This document shows, one piece after another, positions 9,557 to 22,140 of a stretch of DNA of 64,000 nucleotides. Source of the stretch: Flagellimonas sp. 389 (lineage in GTDB: Bacteria > Bacteroidota > Bacteroidia > Flavobacteriales > Flavobacteriaceae); assembly GCF_018449435.1 (NCBI RefSeq), contig NZ_JAHCMU010000013.1:1-64000 (forward strand). The letters are read 5' to 3'. Under the pieces are notes generated by a model. It did not search any database, was not told the origin of the DNA, and saw only the letters and a program-made list of their open reading frames with translations. Position 1 is the stretch's first letter; each line of letters begins with the position of its first letter. Made by a program: the position numbers and the translations under genes.

Positions 9557-11146
9557 ATGGATTTTGTAAAGGAAATTTCAAGACGTAGGACTTTCGGCAT
9601 TATTTCTCACCCAGATGCGGGTAAGACAACACTAACTGAAAAACTACTTTTGTTCGGTGGTGCGATTCAAGAAGCTGGAGCTGTAAAAAATAATAAAATA
9701 AAAAAATCAGCAACCAGTGATTTTATGGAGATAGAGCGCCAAAGGGGCATTTCCGTGGCCACATCTGTTTTGGCCTTTATTTATAATGATAAGAAAATCA
9801 ATATATTAGATACTCCTGGGCATAAGGATTTTGCTGAAGATACTTTTCGGACCTTGACCGCTGTCGATAGTGTAATCGTAGTGATCGATGTTGCCAAAGG
9901 TGTTGAGGAACAGACCGAAAAATTGGTTGAGGTCTGTAGGATGCGAAACATTCCAATGATAGTTTTCATCAATAAGTTGGATAGGGAAGGAAAAGATGCC
10001 TTTGATTTATTGGACGAAGTAGAGCAAAAATTAGGGCTATCCGTAACTCCACTCAGCTTCCCTATCGGTATGGGATATGACTTTAAGGGCATCTACAATA
10101 TCTATGAAAAAAACATCAACTTGTTCAGTGGCAATAGCAAGAAAAATATAGAAGAAACGATTGCTTTTACCGACATTGAAAGTACCGAACTTGAAAATAT
10201 TATTGGCGAATCGGCAGCTCAGGAACTTAGAGACAATCTGCAATTAGTGGATGGCGTTTATCCTAAATTTGATAAGGATTCCTATTTAAAAGGAGAACAG
10301 CAACCTGTTTTTTTTGGATCTGCCCTCAATAATTTTGGTGTAAGGGAATTACTTGACTGCTTTGTGGAAATTGCGCCTGACCCCAGACCAAAAATGTCCG
10401 AAGAGCGCATGGTAAAGGCAGACGAGAAAGATTTTTCTGGTTTTGTTTTTAAAATCCATGCGAATATGGACCCCAAGCATCGTGATAGACTGGCGTTTGT
10501 AAAAATAGTATCTGGTACTTTTGAACGCAACAAACCTTATTTGCATGTGAGACATGGCAAAAAATTAAAGTTTTCCAGTCCAAATGCATTTTTCGCAGAG
10601 AAGAAAGAAATCGTAGATATTTCCTATCCTGGAGATATTGTTGGCCTGCACGATACGGGAAATTTTAAAATTGGTGACACGCTTACCAGTGGGGAACAAT
10701 TGAACTACAAGGGCATTCCCAGTTTTTCCCCTGAGCATTTTAGATATATCAATAATGCGGACCCCATGAAAGCCAAGCAGTTGTACAAAGGAATCGACCA
10801 ACTAATGGACGAAGGTGTGGCCCAGCTTTTTACTTTAGAGTTGAATGGCAGAAAAGTAATCGGTACTGTTGGTGCACTACAATACGAAGTTATTCAATAC
10901 CGGTTGGAACATGAGTACGGTGCAAAATGCACTTATGAAAATTTTCCTGTACACAAAGCTTGTTGGGTAGAAGCTGAAGACCCTTCAAATGATGAGTTTA
11001 AAGAGTTTAAAAGGGTAAAACAGAAGTTTCTGGCCACGGATAAACAAGGCCAATTGGTATTTTTGGCAGACTCGCAATTTTCATTGCAGATGACACAACA
11101 AAAATATCCTACGGTGAAGCTTCATTTTACTTCGGAGTTCGCGTAA
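9557..11146 (+). CDS. prfC: Peptide chain release factor 3 (RF3)
   Basis: 529 residues, the normal RF3 length. RF3 is a ribosome-stimulated GTPase that recycles RF1/RF2 after peptide release. The P-loop is SHPDAGKTT (17-25), followed by the switch motif RGISV, the G3 motif DTPGHKDF and the G4 motif NKLD. The domain II/III sequence is typical of RF3 (FVFKIHANMDPKHRDRLAF, VGALQYEVIQYRL), which separates it from EF-G. It is read divergently from the T9SS-cargo operon and has no obvious operon partner downstream. Confidence 0.97.
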   Translation: MDFVKEISRRRTFGIISHPDAGKTTLTEKLLLFGGAIQEAGAVKNNKIKKSATSDFMEIERQRGISVATSVLAFIYNDKKINILDTPGHKDFAEDTFRTLTAVDSVIVVIDVAKGVEEQTEKLVEVCRMRNIPMIVFINKLDREGKDAFDLLDEVEQKLGLSVTPLSFPIGMGYDFKGIYNIYEKNINLFSGNSKKNIEETIAFTDIESTELENIIGESAAQELRDNLQLVDGVYPKFDKDSYLKGEQQPVFFGSALNNFGVRELLDCFVEIAPDPRPKMSEERMVKADEKDFSGFVFKIHANMDPKHRDRLAFVKIVSGTFERNKPYLHVRHGKKLKFSSPNAFFAEKKEIVDISYPGDIVGLHDTGNFKIGDTLTSGEQLNYKGIPSFSPEHFRYINNADPMKAKQLYKGIDQLMDEGVAQLFTLELNGRKVIGTVGALQYEVIQYRLEHEYGAKCTYENFPVHKACWVEAEDPSNDEFKEFKRVKQKFLATDKQGQLVFLADSQFSLQMTQQKYPTVKLHFTSEFA

Positions 11147-11255
11147 TCGCTCCAATTAATACAGCATTCTTCGTGGTACTGCATAAATATAAGAACGCGC
11201 AAGAAACTCTTTTTTTTTGTAAATTACTGTTTAATAACCAATTAATTTACAAATT

Positions 11256-11693
11256 ATGACAACTGAAGTAACTAACAAACCGCCTATATGGTTTTGGGTG
11301 GTCGCTGTCATTGCTCTACTCTGGAATTTGATGGGTGTAACCGCTTATATAGGTGATGCATTTACCACTGTTGAACAATTGGAGCAAATGACCCAAGAAC
11401 AACGCGAACTATTTGAAATGAGACCAGCATGGGTAACCGCAGCGTTTGCAACAGCCGTTTTCGCAGGGGCAATTGGAAGTATTGCACTTTTGATTCGTAA
11501 AAAATGGGCAACGCCCTTATTTGTGATTTCCTTACTTGCGGCTATTGCACAGTTTATTTACAATTCTTTTCTAACGAACATGATAGAGGTCATGGGAACC
11601 CAGGCAATCGTATTTCCCGTTCTAATTCTGGGGTTTGGCATTTACCTAATCTTTTTTTCAAAAAAAGGACATACCAAGGGCTGGTTACGGTAA
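11256..11693 (+). CDS. Small integral membrane protein, function unknown
   Basis: 145 residues with four predicted transmembrane segments: about 11-30 (WFWVVAVIALLWNLMGVTAY), 59-81, 84-104 and 115-133. A short acidic/polar loop rich in Glu and Gln lies after the first. The tail is basic (KKGHTKGWLR), so both ends probably face the cytoplasm. It follows prfC by 109 bp and ends at a clear terminator. Small four-helix proteins like this are common in Flavobacteriaceae; I do not recognise a named family and assign no function. Confidence 0.8.
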   Translation: MTTEVTNKPPIWFWVVAVIALLWNLMGVTAYIGDAFTTVEQLEQMTQEQRELFEMRPAWVTAAFATAVFAGAIGSIALLIRKKWATPLFVISLLAAIAQFIYNSFLTNMIEVMGTQAIVFPVLILGFGIYLIFFSKKGHTKGWLR

Positions 11694-11756
11694 GTACAAA
11701 GTCACTCGAAAATAAGTTAGCATAATTTTACTTACTTAAAAGTGATAACCAAAATA

Positions 11757-11788
11757 AAAAACCCTGACAGTATTTGTCAGGGTTTTTG
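11757..11788. terminator. Bidirectional intrinsic terminator between convergent genes
   Basis: The stem ACCCTGACA / TGTCAGGGT (11761-11769 and 11775-11783) has a 5-nt loop, with T-rich sequence on the right and A-rich sequence on the left. It can stop both the plus-strand membrane-protein gene and the minus-strand DUF3467 gene. Confidence 0.9.
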
Positions 11789-11789
11789 T

Positions 11790-12101
11790 TTATGCTTCTC
11801 CCGTAGGTCCAAAATTTAAAGGAATAGGAGGTTGCTCATAATCCTTTATGGTGCCATGGGCTTTCTCAAATCTAGTCACATTATCGTTTAATGCCTTCAA
11901 GAATTTCTTGGCATGCTGTGGCGTTAGTACAATTCTACTTTTAACCTTTGCCTTTGGGGCTCCGGGCATCATACTTATAAAATCCACTACAAATTCCGAT
12001 ACTGAATGGTTGATGATTGCAAGGTTGGAATATATTCCTTCTGCAGTTTTTTCATCCAATTCTATATTTATCTGTTTCTGGTTTTGATTTTTATCAGCCA
12101 T
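11790..12101 (-). CDS. DUF3467 family protein
   Basis: 103 residues. The pattern INIELDEKTAEGIYSNLAIINHSVSEFVVDF ... PGAPKAKVKSRIVLTPQHAKKFLKALNDNV is characteristic of DUF3467, a small cytosolic family of unknown function. It sits directly downstream of rpoC, an arrangement common in Bacteroidota. A strong hairpin separates it from rpoC, so its expression must come from read-through or from its own promoter in the 57-bp gap. That gap holds no clear TAnnTTTG box. Confidence 0.88.
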   Translation of the reverse strand: MADKNQNQKQINIELDEKTAEGIYSNLAIINHSVSEFVVDFISMMPGAPKAKVKSRIVLTPQHAKKFLKALNDNVTRFEKAHGTIKDYEQPPIPLNFGPTGEA

Positions 12102-12124
12102 TATTTTTCCTATAATTTTAAAAA

Positions 12125-12154
12125 AGAAAACCCTGACGTTGCCGTCAGGGTTTG
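12125..12154 (-). terminator. Intrinsic terminator after rpoC
   Basis: Eleven-bp stem AAACCCTGACG / CGTCAGGGTTT (12129-12139 with 12144-12154), 4-nt loop, followed on the minus strand by TTTTC and a T run. The stem core CCCTGAC is the same as in the terminator at 11761-11783 on the other side of the DUF3467 gene. Confidence 0.88.
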
Positions 12155-12158
12155 TTTA

Positions 12159-15100
12159 TTAGAATTTGAATTCTTCCTTTCGGGCCATGATTTCATCGTA
12201 TTCCTCTTTGGAACCTACAATGATACTATCATAATCCCTCATACCTGTACCGGCAGGAATCTTATGTCCTACAATAACATTTTCCTTCAATCCTTCCAAT
12301 GTATCCACTTTACCGCTTACCGCAGCTTCGTTCAACACTTTGGTGGTTTCTTGGAAAGATGCTGCCGAGATGAACGATTTCGTCTGCAATGAAGCTCTTG
12401 TAATACCTTGTAATATTGGAGTTGCAGTAGCGGCTACCGCATCTCTTGCACTTACCAAGGCTTTATCAGATCTTCTCAATACTGAATTTTCATCTCTCAA
12501 GGCACGGGCAGAAATAATCTGTCCTGCTTTAAGGTTTTCAGAATCTCCTGCATCCTCAACTACCTTCATTCCAAAGATTTCATCGTTCTCACGAATAAAG
12601 TCATCTTTGTGTACCAATTGATTTTCCAAGAAAGTCGTGTCACCTGAATCTTCAATACGTACTTTACGCATCATCTGTCTTACAACAACTTCAAAGTGCT
12701 TATCGTTGATTTTCACACCTTGTAAACGATATACTTCCTGTACTTCGTTCACCAAGTATTGTTGTACGGCCGATGGTCCTTTTATTGCCAAAATATCTTC
12801 CGGGGTAATGGAACCATCTGATAAAGGCATACCAGCACGAACGTAATCATTCTCCTGAACCAATATCTGATTGGAAAGTTTCACCAAGTATTTCTTGATT
12901 TCACCTAATTTGGATTCGATAATGATTTCACGGTTACCTCTTTTGATCTTACCAAACGAGACAACACCATCAATTTCTGAAACCACAGCTGGGTTAGATG
13001 GATTACGTGCTTCGAAAAGCTCTGTTACCCTTGGAAGACCTCCCGTAATATCACCCGCTTTTGCAGATTTACGTGGAATCTTGACCAAAATCTTACCTTC
13101 TTTGATTTTATCACCGTCATCTACCATAATGTGGGAACCAACCGGTAAGTTGTAAGAACGTATGGTTTCTCCTTTTCCATCCTTAATTAATAAAGTTGGA
13201 ATAAGTTTCTTGTTTCTAGATTCAGAGATTACTTTCTCTTGGAAACCAGTTTGCTCATCAATCTCAACCTGATATGTAATTCCTTGTTCGATGTTTTCGT
13301 AGGCTATTTGACCCGTGAATTCAGAAACAATTACACCATTATATGGATCCCATTGACAAACAACAGTTCCTTTTTTGATTTTTTCACCGTTCTTAACGAA
13401 CAATTGCGAACCATAAGGAATGTTATTCGTACTCAAAGTGATACCTGTCGTCGCATCAACAACTTTAATTTCTGAAGTTCTAGAGATAACAATATTGGCT
13501 TTTTCACCTTCACTGTTTTCTCCGACAACAGTCCTTAAATCCTCTATTTCCGCAACACCATCAAACTTGGCTTCTAACTTGCTATCTTCGGAAATGTTTC
13601 CTGCAATACCTCCAACGTGGAATGTACGCAACGTTAATTGTGTTCCTGGCTCCCCAATGGATTGTGCCGCAACAACACCAACGGCTTCACCTCGCTGAAC
13701 CATTTTATTGGTAGCTAAGTTTCTTCCGTAACATTTTCCACAGATACCTTTTGGAGCTTCACAAGTTAATGCTGAACGTACTTCTATACTTTCTATAGGG
13801 GAAGCTTCAACCCTTTTTACATCAGCTTCGGAAATTTCCTGACCTGCCGACAATACCAATTCCTCCGTTAATGGATTGTATACATCATGAAGCGATACCC
13901 TTCCGAGGATTCTTTCACCTAGCGTTTCAACGATTTCTTCGTTCTTTTTCAAGGCTTTGACCTCAATCCCCCTTAACGTACCACAATCTTCAATATTAAT
14001 GATTACGTCTTGAGATACATCCACCAAACGTCTTGTCAAGTATCCTGCATCGGCAGTTTTTAAAGCGGTATCCGCTAGTCCTTTACGAGCACCATGCGTT
14101 GAGATAAAGTATTCCAAAATCGATAGTCCTTCCTTAAAGTTGGAAAGAATCGGGTTTTCGATAATCTCACCACCACCAGCTGTAGATTTTTTAGGCTTGG
14201 CCATCAATCCACGCATACCGGTCAACTGACGAATCTGTTCTTTAGAACCCCTTGCACCTGAATCCAACATCATATATACAGAGTTGAATCCTTGCTGGTC
14301 TTCACGAATTCGCTTCATGGCCAATTCGGTCAACATGGCATTTGTAGAAGTCCATACATCAATAACCTGGTTATATCGTTCATTGTTGGTGATAAGCCCC
14401 ATGTTATAGTTTGCCATGATTCCGTCAACTTGATCATTGGCATCATTGATCATGTCATGCTTCTCTGGTGGAATGATAATATCCCCTAAGCTGAAGGACA
14501 GACCTCCTTTAAAGGCGAAATCATAACCCATAGATTTTATCTTATCCAAAAACGCAGCAGTAGCAGGTACATCGGTTACGGCAAGAATATCACCAATAAT
14601 ATTTCTAAGCGATTTTTTGTTCAATACTTCATTGATATATCCTGCTTCTTCAGGAACTACACTATTGAACAATACTCTACCAACTGTTGTAGGAATGATT
14701 TGGCTTACAAGCTCACCCTCTTCATTGAAATCTTTGGCTCTTACTTTGATTCCTGCATTCAAATCAACTTTTCCTTCATTGAAAGCAATCTCTACTTCTT
14801 CAGCAGAATAGAACGTCAACCCTTCTCCTTGAATAGGAAGTTCTGGGGTTGATTTTCTCTCTTTCGTCATGTAGTAAAGACCCAAGACCATATCCTGTGA
14901 AGGAACGGTAATTGGCGAGCCATTTGCAGGGTTCAAAATATTTTGGGAAGCCAACATTAACAGTTGTGCTTCTAAAATAGCTTCTGGCCCCAATGGTAAG
15001 TGTACCGCCATTTGATCCCCATCGAAATCCGCATTAAATGCAGTACATGCCAATGGGTGCAAACGGATTGCCTTACCTTCTATAAGCTTTGGCTGGAATG

Positions 15101-16457
15101 CTTGAATACCCAATCTGTGCAATGTAGGAGCACGGTTCAATAATACTGGGTGTCCTTTAAGCACATTTTCAAGAATATCCCAAACTACGGGCTCTTTTTT
15201 GTCTATAATCTTTTTAGCGGATTTTACAGTTTTTACAATTCCTCTTTCAATCAGTTTTCTAATGACGAAAGGTTTGTAAAGTTCTGCAGCCATATCTTTT
15301 GGAAGCCCACATTCGTAAAGGTTCATCTCTGGACCAACGACGATGACGGAACGAGCGGAGTAGTCCACACGTTTACCCAAAAGGTTTTGGCGGAAACGAC
15401 CTTGTTTACCCTTCAATGAATCGGAAAGGGATTTTAATGGTCTGTTTGATTCCGTTTTTACCGCTGAAGCTTTTCTTGTGTTATCGAAAAGAGAATCCAC
15501 AGCTTCTTGAAGCATACGTTTCTCATTTCTCAAGATTACTTCAGGAGCTTTTATTTCCATCAATCGCTTTAGACGATTGTTACGGATAATTACCCTGCGG
15601 TATAAATCGTTCAAATCCGAAGTTGCGAAACGACCACCATCCAAAGGTACCAAAGGACGTAACTCTGGCGGAATCACAGGAACTACCTTCATGATCATCC
15701 ACTCAGGATTGTTCTCTCTATTGCCTTGGGATTCACGCAACGCTTCAACAACTTGAAGTCTTTTTAAGGCTTCTGTTTTACGCTGCTTTGACGTTTCGGT
15801 ATTGGCTTTATGTCGTAATTGATACGAAAGTTCTTCCAAATCAATTCTTGACAATAAATCAATCAAACATTCTGCACCCATTTTAGCCACAAACTTGTTA
15901 GGGTCCGTATCTTCCAAGTATTGATTTTCTACTGGAATGGATTCCAAAATATTCAGGTACTCTTCTTCGGTCAAGAAATCCATTTTATTGATTTCCTCAC
16001 CTTCAGGGCCTTTGGCGATACCGGGCTGGATAACGACATATCTTTCGTAATAGATAATCATATCCAACTTTTTGGACGGTAGGCCCAACAGGTATCCTAT
16101 TTTATTTGGAAGCGAACGGAAATACCAGATATGCGCAACAGGAACCACCAAATTGATGTGCCCTACACGGTCTCTACGTACTTTTTTCTCCGTTACCTCT
16201 ACACCACAACGATCACAAACGATTCCTCGGTAACGGATACGCTTGTACTTTCCACAGGCACATTCGTAATCCTTTACAGGACCAAAAATACGCTCGCAGA
16301 ACAACCCATCACGCTCAGGCTTGTGCGTTCTGTAGTTAATAGTTTCAGGTTTTAAAACTTCCCCACGGGATTCTGCCAAGATAGACTCGGGAGAAGCCAA
16401 TCCGATGGAAATTTTATCAAACCTTTTTGGTGCGTTATTATCTTTTATTCTAGCCAT
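12159..16457 (-). CDS. rpoC: DNA-directed RNA polymerase subunit beta'
   Basis: 1432 residues. The N-terminal zinc-binding cysteines ([20 protein letters not shown]) are present. The catalytic Mg-binding motif [12 protein letters not shown] is at residues 475-486, and the trigger-loop region contains [11 protein letters not shown]. The protein forms the clamp and active site of RNA polymerase with RpoB. It is last of the core rplKAJL-rpoBC chain, 57 bp after rpoB, and followed by a strong terminator. No truncation or odd residue was noticed. Confidence 0.99.
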   Translation of the reverse strand: MARIKDNNAPKRFDKISIGLASPESILAESRGEVLKPETINYRTHKPERDGLFCERIFGPVKDYECACGKYKRIRYRGIVCDRCGVEVTEKKVRRDRVGHINLVVPVAHIWYFRSLPNKIGYLLGLPSKKLDMIIYYERYVVIQPGIAKGPEGEEINKMDFLTEEEYLNILESIPVENQYLEDTDPNKFVAKMGAECLIDLLSRIDLEELSYQLRHKANTETSKQRKTEALKRLQVVEALRESQGNRENNPEWMIMKVVPVIPPELRPLVPLDGGRFATSDLNDLYRRVIIRNNRLKRLMEIKAPEVILRNEKRMLQEAVDSLFDNTRKASAVKTESNRPLKSLSDSLKGKQGRFRQNLLGKRVDYSARSVIVVGPEMNLYECGLPKDMAAELYKPFVIRKLIERGIVKTVKSAKKIIDKKEPVVWDILENVLKGHPVLLNRAPTLHRLGIQAFQPKLIEGKAIRLHPLACTAFNADFDGDQMAVHLPLGPEAILEAQLLMLASQNILNPANGSPITVPSQDMVLGLYYMTKERKSTPELPIQGEGLTFYSAEEVEIAFNEGKVDLNAGIKVRAKDFNEEGELVSQIIPTTVGRVLFNSVVPEEAGYINEVLNKKSLRNIIGDILAVTDVPATAAFLDKIKSMGYDFAFKGGLSFSLGDIIIPPEKHDMINDANDQVDGIMANYNMGLITNNERYNQVIDVWTSTNAMLTELAMKRIREDQQGFNSVYMMLDSGARGSKEQIRQLTGMRGLMAKPKKSTAGGGEIIENPILSNFKEGLSILEYFISTHGARKGLADTALKTADAGYLTRRLVDVSQDVIINIEDCGTLRGIEVKALKKNEEIVETLGERILGRVSLHDVYNPLTEELVLSAGQEISEADVKRVEASPIESIEVRSALTCEAPKGICGKCYGRNLATNKMVQRGEAVGVVAAQSIGEPGTQLTLRTFHVGGIAGNISEDSKLEAKFDGVAEIEDLRTVVGENSEGEKANIVISRTSEIKVVDATTGITLSTNNIPYGSQLFVKNGEKIKKGTVVCQWDPYNGVIVSEFTGQIAYENIEQGITYQVEIDEQTGFQEKVISESRNKKLIPTLLIKDGKGETIRSYNLPVGSHIMVDDGDKIKEGKILVKIPRKSAKAGDITGGLPRVTELFEARNPSNPAVVSEIDGVVSFGKIKRGNREIIIESKLGEIKKYLVKLSNQILVQENDYVRAGMPLSDGSITPEDILAIKGPSAVQQYLVNEVQEVYRLQGVKINDKHFEVVVRQMMRKVRIEDSGDTTFLENQLVHKDDFIRENDEIFGMKVVEDAGDSENLKAGQIISARALRDENSVLRRSDKALVSARDAVAATATPILQGITRASLQTKSFISAASFQETTKVLNEAAVSGKVDTLEGLKENVIVGHKIPAGTGMRDYDSIIVGSKEEYDEIMARKEEFKF

Positions 16458-16514
16458 AATAGTATGGTGATGATATAATTAAAAAAACTTTTTTCCAATA
16501 GTGTTAACTATGTC

Positions 16515-19500
16515 CTACTCTTCCAGTCTGATATCCAAGCCCAATCCTTTAAGCTCGTGCATCAATACATTGAAAGATTCTGGCAATCCAGGTTCTGGCA
16601 TGGTCTCACCTTTTACGATTGATTCATAGGTTTTGGCCCTACCGACAACATCATCCGATTTCACAGTCAATATTTCCCGTAGCGTGGATGAAGCTCCGTA
16701 GGCTTCAAGTGCCCAAACCTCCATCTCACCAAAACGCTGACCACCAAACTGGGCTTTACCACCCAATGGCTGCTGCGTAATCAATGAGTATGGCCCAATT
16801 GATCTAGCGTGCATTTTATCATCTACCATGTGTCCTAATTTCAACATGTAGATAACACCAACTGTTGCTGGCTGATCAAAACGTTTTCCTGTTCCACCAT
16901 CGTAAAGATATGTGTGTCCAAATCTTGGTACTCCAGCTTCGTCCGTAAATGCATTGATTTGATCCAAGGTAGCACCATCAAAAATTGGGGTTCCGTACTT
17001 TCTTCCCAATTTAAGACCTGCCCAACCAAGAACAGTTTCGTAAATCTGACCAATGTTCATACGAGATGGTACACCAAGTGGATTCAATACGATATCCACA
17101 GGAGTTCCATCTTCCAAGAACGGCATATCTTCTTGACGAACGATACGAGCAACAATACCTTTGTTACCGTGGCGCCCTGCCATTTTATCACCAACTTTTA
17201 ACTTACGCTTTTTGGCGATGTATACCTTGGCCAATTTCATGATTCCCGCAGGGAGTTCATCCCCTACTGAAATCGTAAACTTATCTCTTCTAAGATTTCC
17301 TTGAATATCGTTCAATTTAATCTTGTAGTTGTGCAACAAATCCGCAACTTGAGTATTGGTTTTGTCATCTGTAGTCCAACTTCCACCAACCAAGTGGGCA
17401 AAGTCATCTACAGAATTCAACATCTTAATGGTGTATTTCTTTCCTTTTGGAAGTACTTCTTCACCAAGATCGTTCATTACTCCTTGCGAAGTTTTACCAT
17501 TGATCAACGCAAAGAGTTTTTCTATCAAAACGTCTTTAAGTTGCTCAAACTTTACTTCGTAGTCCATCTCCAACCTAGAAATAGCTTCTTTATCTTCAGA
17601 ACGTTTCCTCTTATCTTTTATAGAACGTGAGAATAATTTCTTATCGATAACAACACCTCTTAAGGATGGTGAAGCTTTAAGGGAAGCATCTTTTACGTCC
17701 CCCGCTTTGTCACCAAAGATGGCACGCAGCAACTTTTCTTCCGGTGTTGGATCAGATTCTCCTTTTGGTGTAATCTTACCAATAAGGATATCACCAGGTT
17801 TTACTTCTGCACCAATACGAATCATACCATATTCGTCCAAGTCCTTAGTGGCTTCTTCAGAAACATTTGGTATATCGTTCGTAAGTTCTTCAGCACCTAA
17901 CTTGGTATCCCTAACTTCCAATGCATATTCATCGATATGAATGGAGGTAAAGATATCTTCACGTACCACTTTTTCCGAGATTACGATCGCATCCTCAAAG
18001 TTGTACCCTTTCCATGGCATAAACGCTACTTGAAGGTTTCTACCAAGAGCAAGTTCTCCCTTTTCGGTCGCATAACCTTCACAAAGTACTTCGCCCTTTT
18101 TAACTTTATCTCCTTTTTTAACAATAGGTTTCAGGTTAATGCTGGTACCTTGATTGGTCTTTCTAAATTTGACCAAATTGTATGTTTTTGAATCTTCTTC
18201 AAAACTTACCAATCGTTCTTCCTCTGACCTATTGTATTTAATTGTTATTTTCTGAGCATCGACATATTCTACAACACCATCACCTTCTGCATTGATCAAT
18301 ACCCTTGAATCTGTTGCAACCTGTCTTTCCAAACCTGTTCCAACAATAGGGGATTGCGGTTTTAACAATGGAACTGCCTGACGCATCATGTTTGATCCCA
18401 TCAAAGCCCTGTTTGCATCATCATGCTCCAAGAACGGAATCAAAGAGGCAGAAATTGAAGCAATTTGGTTTGGGGCAACATCCGTGTAATTTACCTCACT
18501 TGGGTCAACCACTGGGAAATCACCTTCTTCACGAGCAATAACCTTGTCATCTTTAATCTTCCCGTTTTCATCCATTGGGATATTTGCTTGGGAAATTTTC
18601 ATTCCTTCCTCTTCCTCTGCACTCAGATATCTAAAGTCGTTGGTGTCCACAACACCATTTTCAACCTTACGGTATGGTGTTTCCAAGAAGCCCATTGGAT
18701 TTACTTTCGCAAAAACCGAAAGGGAAGAAATCAAACCAATATTCGGTCCTTCAGGAGTTTCAATGGGACATAACCTTCCGTAATGCGTGTAGTGAACATC
18801 ACGCACCTCGAAACCTGCTCTTTCTCTTGAAAGTCCACCAGGTCCTAGTGCTGACAATCTTCTTTTATGCGTAATCTCTGCCAATGGATTTGTTTGATCC
18901 ATGAACTGAGACAACTGGTTCGTTCCAAAAAACGAATTGATTACTGAAGACAATGTCTTTGCATTGATCAAATCAATAGGAGTAAATACCTCGTTATCAC
19001 GAACGTTCATACGCTCACGAATGGTACGTGCCATACGTGCCAAACCAACACCAAATTGAGATGACAACTGCTCACCTACCGTTCTTACACGACGGTTAGA
19101 AAGGTGATCAATATCATCAATCTCTGCTTTTGAATTGATCAGCTCAATCAAATATTTAATGATAGTGATGATATCTTCCTTGGTCAAGACCTGCTTGTCC
19201 ATTCCAATATCCAACTGCAATTTTTTGTTCATCCTATAACGTCCAACTTCACCCAAGTTGTAACGTTGATCAGAGAAAAACAATTTATCTATAATACCAC
19301 GAGCAGTCTCTTCATCTGGCGGCTCGGCATTACGTAATTGTCTATAAATGTGCTCTACCGCTTCTTTTTCGGAGTTGGTAGGGTCCTTTTGCAATGTATT
19401 GTGGATAATGGCATAGTCCGATTGCGCATTATTCTCTTTGTGAAGCAAAATTGTTTTTACATCCGCTTCAATAATTTCTGTGATATGGTCTTTTTCAAGA

Positions 19501-20327
19501 ATGGTGTCACGGTCAAGGATAATTTCATTTCTTTCAATAGAAACTACCTCTCCCGTATCTTCATCAACAAAATCCTCATGCCATGTGTTCAATACCCTTG
19601 CTGCCAACTTACGGCCCAAAACTTTTTTAAGTCCAGCGTTGGAAACCTTAACTTCTTCGGAAAGGTCAAATATCTCAAGAATATCTTTATCTCTTTCAAA
19701 TCCGATAGCCCGGAAAAGTGTGGTTACAGGTAATTTTTTCTTTCTATCAATATAAGCATACATAACGCCATTGATATCAGTTGCAAATTCAATCCAAGAA
19801 CCTTTGAAAGGTATTACCCTGGCAGAGTATAATTTTGTACCGTTTGCATGGAAGGATTGTCCAAAGAACACACCGGGTGACCTGTGCAATTGAGAAACCA
19901 CAACTCGCTCAGCTCCATTGATAACAAATGTACCACTTGGAGTCATGTAAGGTATGGTACCTAGATAAACATCCTGAACAATAGTTTCAAAATCTTCGTG
20001 TTCTGGATCGGTACAATATAATTTTAAACGTGCTTTAAGAGGCACACTATACGTAAGACCACGTTCAATACATTCTTGAATGGAATATCTTGGTGGGTCT
20101 ATGAAGTAATCAATGAACTCAAGAACAAATTGGTTTCTTGTGTCTGTGATTGGAAAATTCTCCATGAAGGTATTGTAAAGGCCTTCATTTCCTCTTTCGT
20201 CAGATTTTGTTTCAAGTTGAAAAAAGTCTTGAAAAGATTTAATCTGAATGTCCAAGAAATCCGGGTATTCCGGTATGTTCTTAGCGGATGCGAAATTTAA
20301 TCTTTCAGTATTGTTTGTGAACATCAA
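16515..20327 (-). CDS. rpoB: DNA-directed RNA polymerase subunit beta
   Basis: 1270 residues. The rifampicin-region sequence [44 protein letters not shown] is intact and of wild type. [12 protein letters not shown] and the C-terminal block [24 protein letters not shown] are also present. Two Met codons open the frame (20327 and 20324); either could be used. It follows rplL after a 126-bp gap, longer than the other gaps in this operon, and precedes rpoC. Confidence 0.99.
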   Translation of the reverse strand: MMFTNNTERLNFASAKNIPEYPDFLDIQIKSFQDFFQLETKSDERGNEGLYNTFMENFPITDTRNQFVLEFIDYFIDPPRYSIQECIERGLTYSVPLKARLKLYCTDPEHEDFETIVQDVYLGTIPYMTPSGTFVINGAERVVVSQLHRSPGVFFGQSFHANGTKLYSARVIPFKGSWIEFATDINGVMYAYIDRKKKLPVTTLFRAIGFERDKDILEIFDLSEEVKVSNAGLKKVLGRKLAARVLNTWHEDFVDEDTGEVVSIERNEIILDRDTILEKDHITEIIEADVKTILLHKENNAQSDYAIIHNTLQKDPTNSEKEAVEHIYRQLRNAEPPDEETARGIIDKLFFSDQRYNLGEVGRYRMNKKLQLDIGMDKQVLTKEDIITIIKYLIELINSKAEIDDIDHLSNRRVRTVGEQLSSQFGVGLARMARTIRERMNVRDNEVFTPIDLINAKTLSSVINSFFGTNQLSQFMDQTNPLAEITHKRRLSALGPGGLSRERAGFEVRDVHYTHYGRLCPIETPEGPNIGLISSLSVFAKVNPMGFLETPYRKVENGVVDTNDFRYLSAEEEEGMKISQANIPMDENGKIKDDKVIAREEGDFPVVDPSEVNYTDVAPNQIASISASLIPFLEHDDANRALMGSNMMRQAVPLLKPQSPIVGTGLERQVATDSRVLINAEGDGVVEYVDAQKITIKYNRSEEERLVSFEEDSKTYNLVKFRKTNQGTSINLKPIVKKGDKVKKGEVLCEGYATEKGELALGRNLQVAFMPWKGYNFEDAIVISEKVVREDIFTSIHIDEYALEVRDTKLGAEELTNDIPNVSEEATKDLDEYGMIRIGAEVKPGDILIGKITPKGESDPTPEEKLLRAIFGDKAGDVKDASLKASPSLRGVVIDKKLFSRSIKDKRKRSEDKEAISRLEMDYEVKFEQLKDVLIEKLFALINGKTSQGVMNDLGEEVLPKGKKYTIKMLNSVDDFAHLVGGSWTTDDKTNTQVADLLHNYKIKLNDIQGNLRRDKFTISVGDELPAGIMKLAKVYIAKKRKLKVGDKMAGRHGNKGIVARIVRQEDMPFLEDGTPVDIVLNPLGVPSRMNIGQIYETVLGWAGLKLGRKYGTPIFDGATLDQINAFTDEAGVPRFGHTYLYDGGTGKRFDQPATVGVIYMLKLGHMVDDKMHARSIGPYSLITQQPLGGKAQFGGQRFGEMEVWALEAYGASSTLREILTVKSDDVVGRAKTYESIVKGETMPEPGLPESFNVLMHELKGLGLDIRLEE

Positions 20328-20453
20328 TGGACAAATTTTGATCGTGAATACTTTATGGGTCTGTGCATGGCTTTATACACTCCTTATTAAAATAGGCTAA
20401 GGCCCAACCATTATTATGGAAAGACCTTAACCAAATTTGTATGGTAGAAACTA

Positions 20454-20834
20454 CTATTTAAGCTCAACTTCTGCTCCTGCTTCTTCCAATGATTTTTTGA
20501 TACCTTCTGCCTCATCTTTGGCAACACCTTCTTTAACAGCTTTTGGTGCGCTGTCAACAATGTCCTTAGCATCTTTCAATCCAAGACCAGTCAATTCCTT
20601 AACTAGTTTTACAACTGCCAATTTAGATCCACCGGCTGCTGTAAGGATTACATCAAATTCTGATTTCTCCTCAGCGGCTTCAGCTTCACCACCACCGGCT
20701 CCACCAGCAGCAACAGCTACTGCAGCAGCAGCAGGCTCGATACCGTATTCTTCTTTTAATATGTCGGCCAACTCATTTACCTCTTTTACTGTAAGGTTTA
20801 CCAACTGTTCTGCAAAATCTTTTAAATCTGCCAT
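20454..20834 (-). CDS. rplL: 50S ribosomal protein bL12 (L7/L12)
   Basis: 126 residues. The N-terminal dimerisation helices ([29 protein letters not shown]) are followed by an Ala/Gly-rich hinge and the C-terminal factor-binding domain ([40 protein letters not shown]). It forms the ribosomal stalk with uL10, encoded by the preceding gene 54 bp upstream. Confidence 0.98.
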   Translation of the reverse strand: MADLKDFAEQLVNLTVKEVNELADILKEEYGIEPAAAAVAVAAGGAGGGEAEAAEEKSEFDVILTAAGGSKLAVVKLVKELTGLGLKDAKDIVDSAPKAVKEGVAKDEAEGIKKSLEEAGAEVELK

Positions 20835-20888
20835 TTTTCTATCGTTTAATCAAATTTTTAAAAATATACTTAGTTTATTGTGCGCGAA

Positions 20889-21404
20889 TTATTTTTCAGA
20901 TAATGTTTTAAGGATTCCGGCTAGTTTACCACCACCTGATTTAAGACCAGAAATAACGTTTTTGGCCGGTGATTGCAACAATCCGATGATATCCCCTATT
21001 ACCTCTTCTTTAGACTTGATGTTTACAAGTGAGTCAAGATTCTCATCACCAACATAAATGGCTTCCGCAATGAAAGCACCTTTTAATAATGGCTTATCTG
21101 ATTTTTTTCTGAAATTTTTGATAAGTTTTGCCGGAGCATTACCAGTTTCGGACAACATCAAAGATGTATTTCCCTTTAAAACATCTGGCAATTCACCAAA
21201 CTCCTTATCTGAAGCTTCCATTGCTTTTGCAAGCAAGGTGTTCTTAACAACTGCAAGTTTAATGTTAGCCTTAAAACATGCCCTTCTTAAATTTGAAGTG
21301 GCAACGGCATCCAATCCCGATATATCCGCTAAGTAAATATTAGCGCTATCAGCCAACTGTGCAGTCAAATCTTCTATTACGGTTGCTTTTTCTTCTCTTG
21401 TCAT
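20889..21404 (-). CDS. rplJ: 50S ribosomal protein uL10
   Basis: 171 residues. The N-terminal rRNA-binding domain begins MTREEKATVIEDLTAQL and includes ISGLDAVATSNLRRACFKANIKLAVVKNTLL; the helical tail that binds L12 dimers follows. It lies 23 bp after rplA and 54 bp before rplL. The gap before it is too short for the long L10-binding leader known from enterobacteria, so autogenous control, if any, must act elsewhere. Confidence 0.98.
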   Translation of the reverse strand: MTREEKATVIEDLTAQLADSANIYLADISGLDAVATSNLRRACFKANIKLAVVKNTLLAKAMEASDKEFGELPDVLKGNTSLMLSETGNAPAKLIKNFRKKSDKPLLKGAFIAEAIYVGDENLDSLVNIKSKEEVIGDIIGLLQSPAKNVISGLKSGGGKLAGILKTLSEK

Positions 21405-21427
21405 CGTTATAAATATTGAACTACCAG

Positions 21428-22120
21428 TTACGAAACTGCTTTTGGATCTAATTGAACACTAGGACTCATAGTGCTTGACAAATAGATACTTTTCATGTAA
21501 ATACCTTTTGCCGCAGCTGGTTTCATTTTCACCAAAGTATCTAACAACTCTTTGGCATTACCAGCTATTTTGTCTGCCGAGAAAGATGTCTTTCCAATTG
21601 CAGCGTGCACAATTCCTGTTTTGTCCACTTTAAAATCAATTTTACCGGCCTTTACTTCGGATACTGCTTTTGCAACATCCATAGTAACCGTACCGGTTTT
21701 TGGATTGGGCATTAAACCTCTTGGTCCTAAAACTCTACCTAAGGGCCCTAATTTACCCATAACACTTGGCATAGTGATGATTACATCAACATCTGTCCAA
21801 CCGCCTTTTATCTTATCCAAGTACTCATCTAACCCTACAAAGTCAGCACCAGCTTCCTTAGCTTCTGCTTCTTTATCTGGAGTCACCAATGCTAAAACTT
21901 TTACATCTTTACCTGTACCGTGGGGCAAGGTAACAACGCCACGCACCATTTGATTTGCTTTTCGTGGATCTACACCCAAACGAACCGCAAGGTCTACGGA
22001 AGCGTCAAATTTTACATTGGTTATTTCTTTTACCAAAGCTGATGCCTCATCCAAAGAATATAATTTATTCTTATCGATTTTGGAATGAGCTTCTTTTTGC
22101 TTTTTAGTCAATCTTGCCAT
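21428..22120 (-). CDS. rplA: 50S ribosomal protein uL1
   Basis: 230 residues, the standard length. Typical uL1 motifs are present: [49 protein letters not shown] and the C-terminal [18 protein letters not shown]. The protein forms the L1 stalk at the E site and often represses its own mRNA. It is directly after rplK (20 bp) and before rplJ. Confidence 0.98.
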   Translation of the reverse strand: MARLTKKQKEAHSKIDKNKLYSLDEASALVKEITNVKFDASVDLAVRLGVDPRKANQMVRGVVTLPHGTGKDVKVLALVTPDKEAEAKEAGADFVGLDEYLDKIKGGWTDVDVIITMPSVMGKLGPLGRVLGPRGLMPNPKTGTVTMDVAKAVSEVKAGKIDFKVDKTGIVHAAIGKTSFSADKIAGNAKELLDTLVKMKPAAAKGIYMKSIYLSSTMSPSVQLDPKAVS

Positions 22121-22140
22121 TATAATTGTGCTTTAAGATT

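Noticed and set aside
20328..20453. An attenuator in the 126-bp rplL-rpoB gap
   Set aside because: An imperfect pairing of AAGG...CCTT type can be drawn, but it has too many mismatches and no T run to be called.
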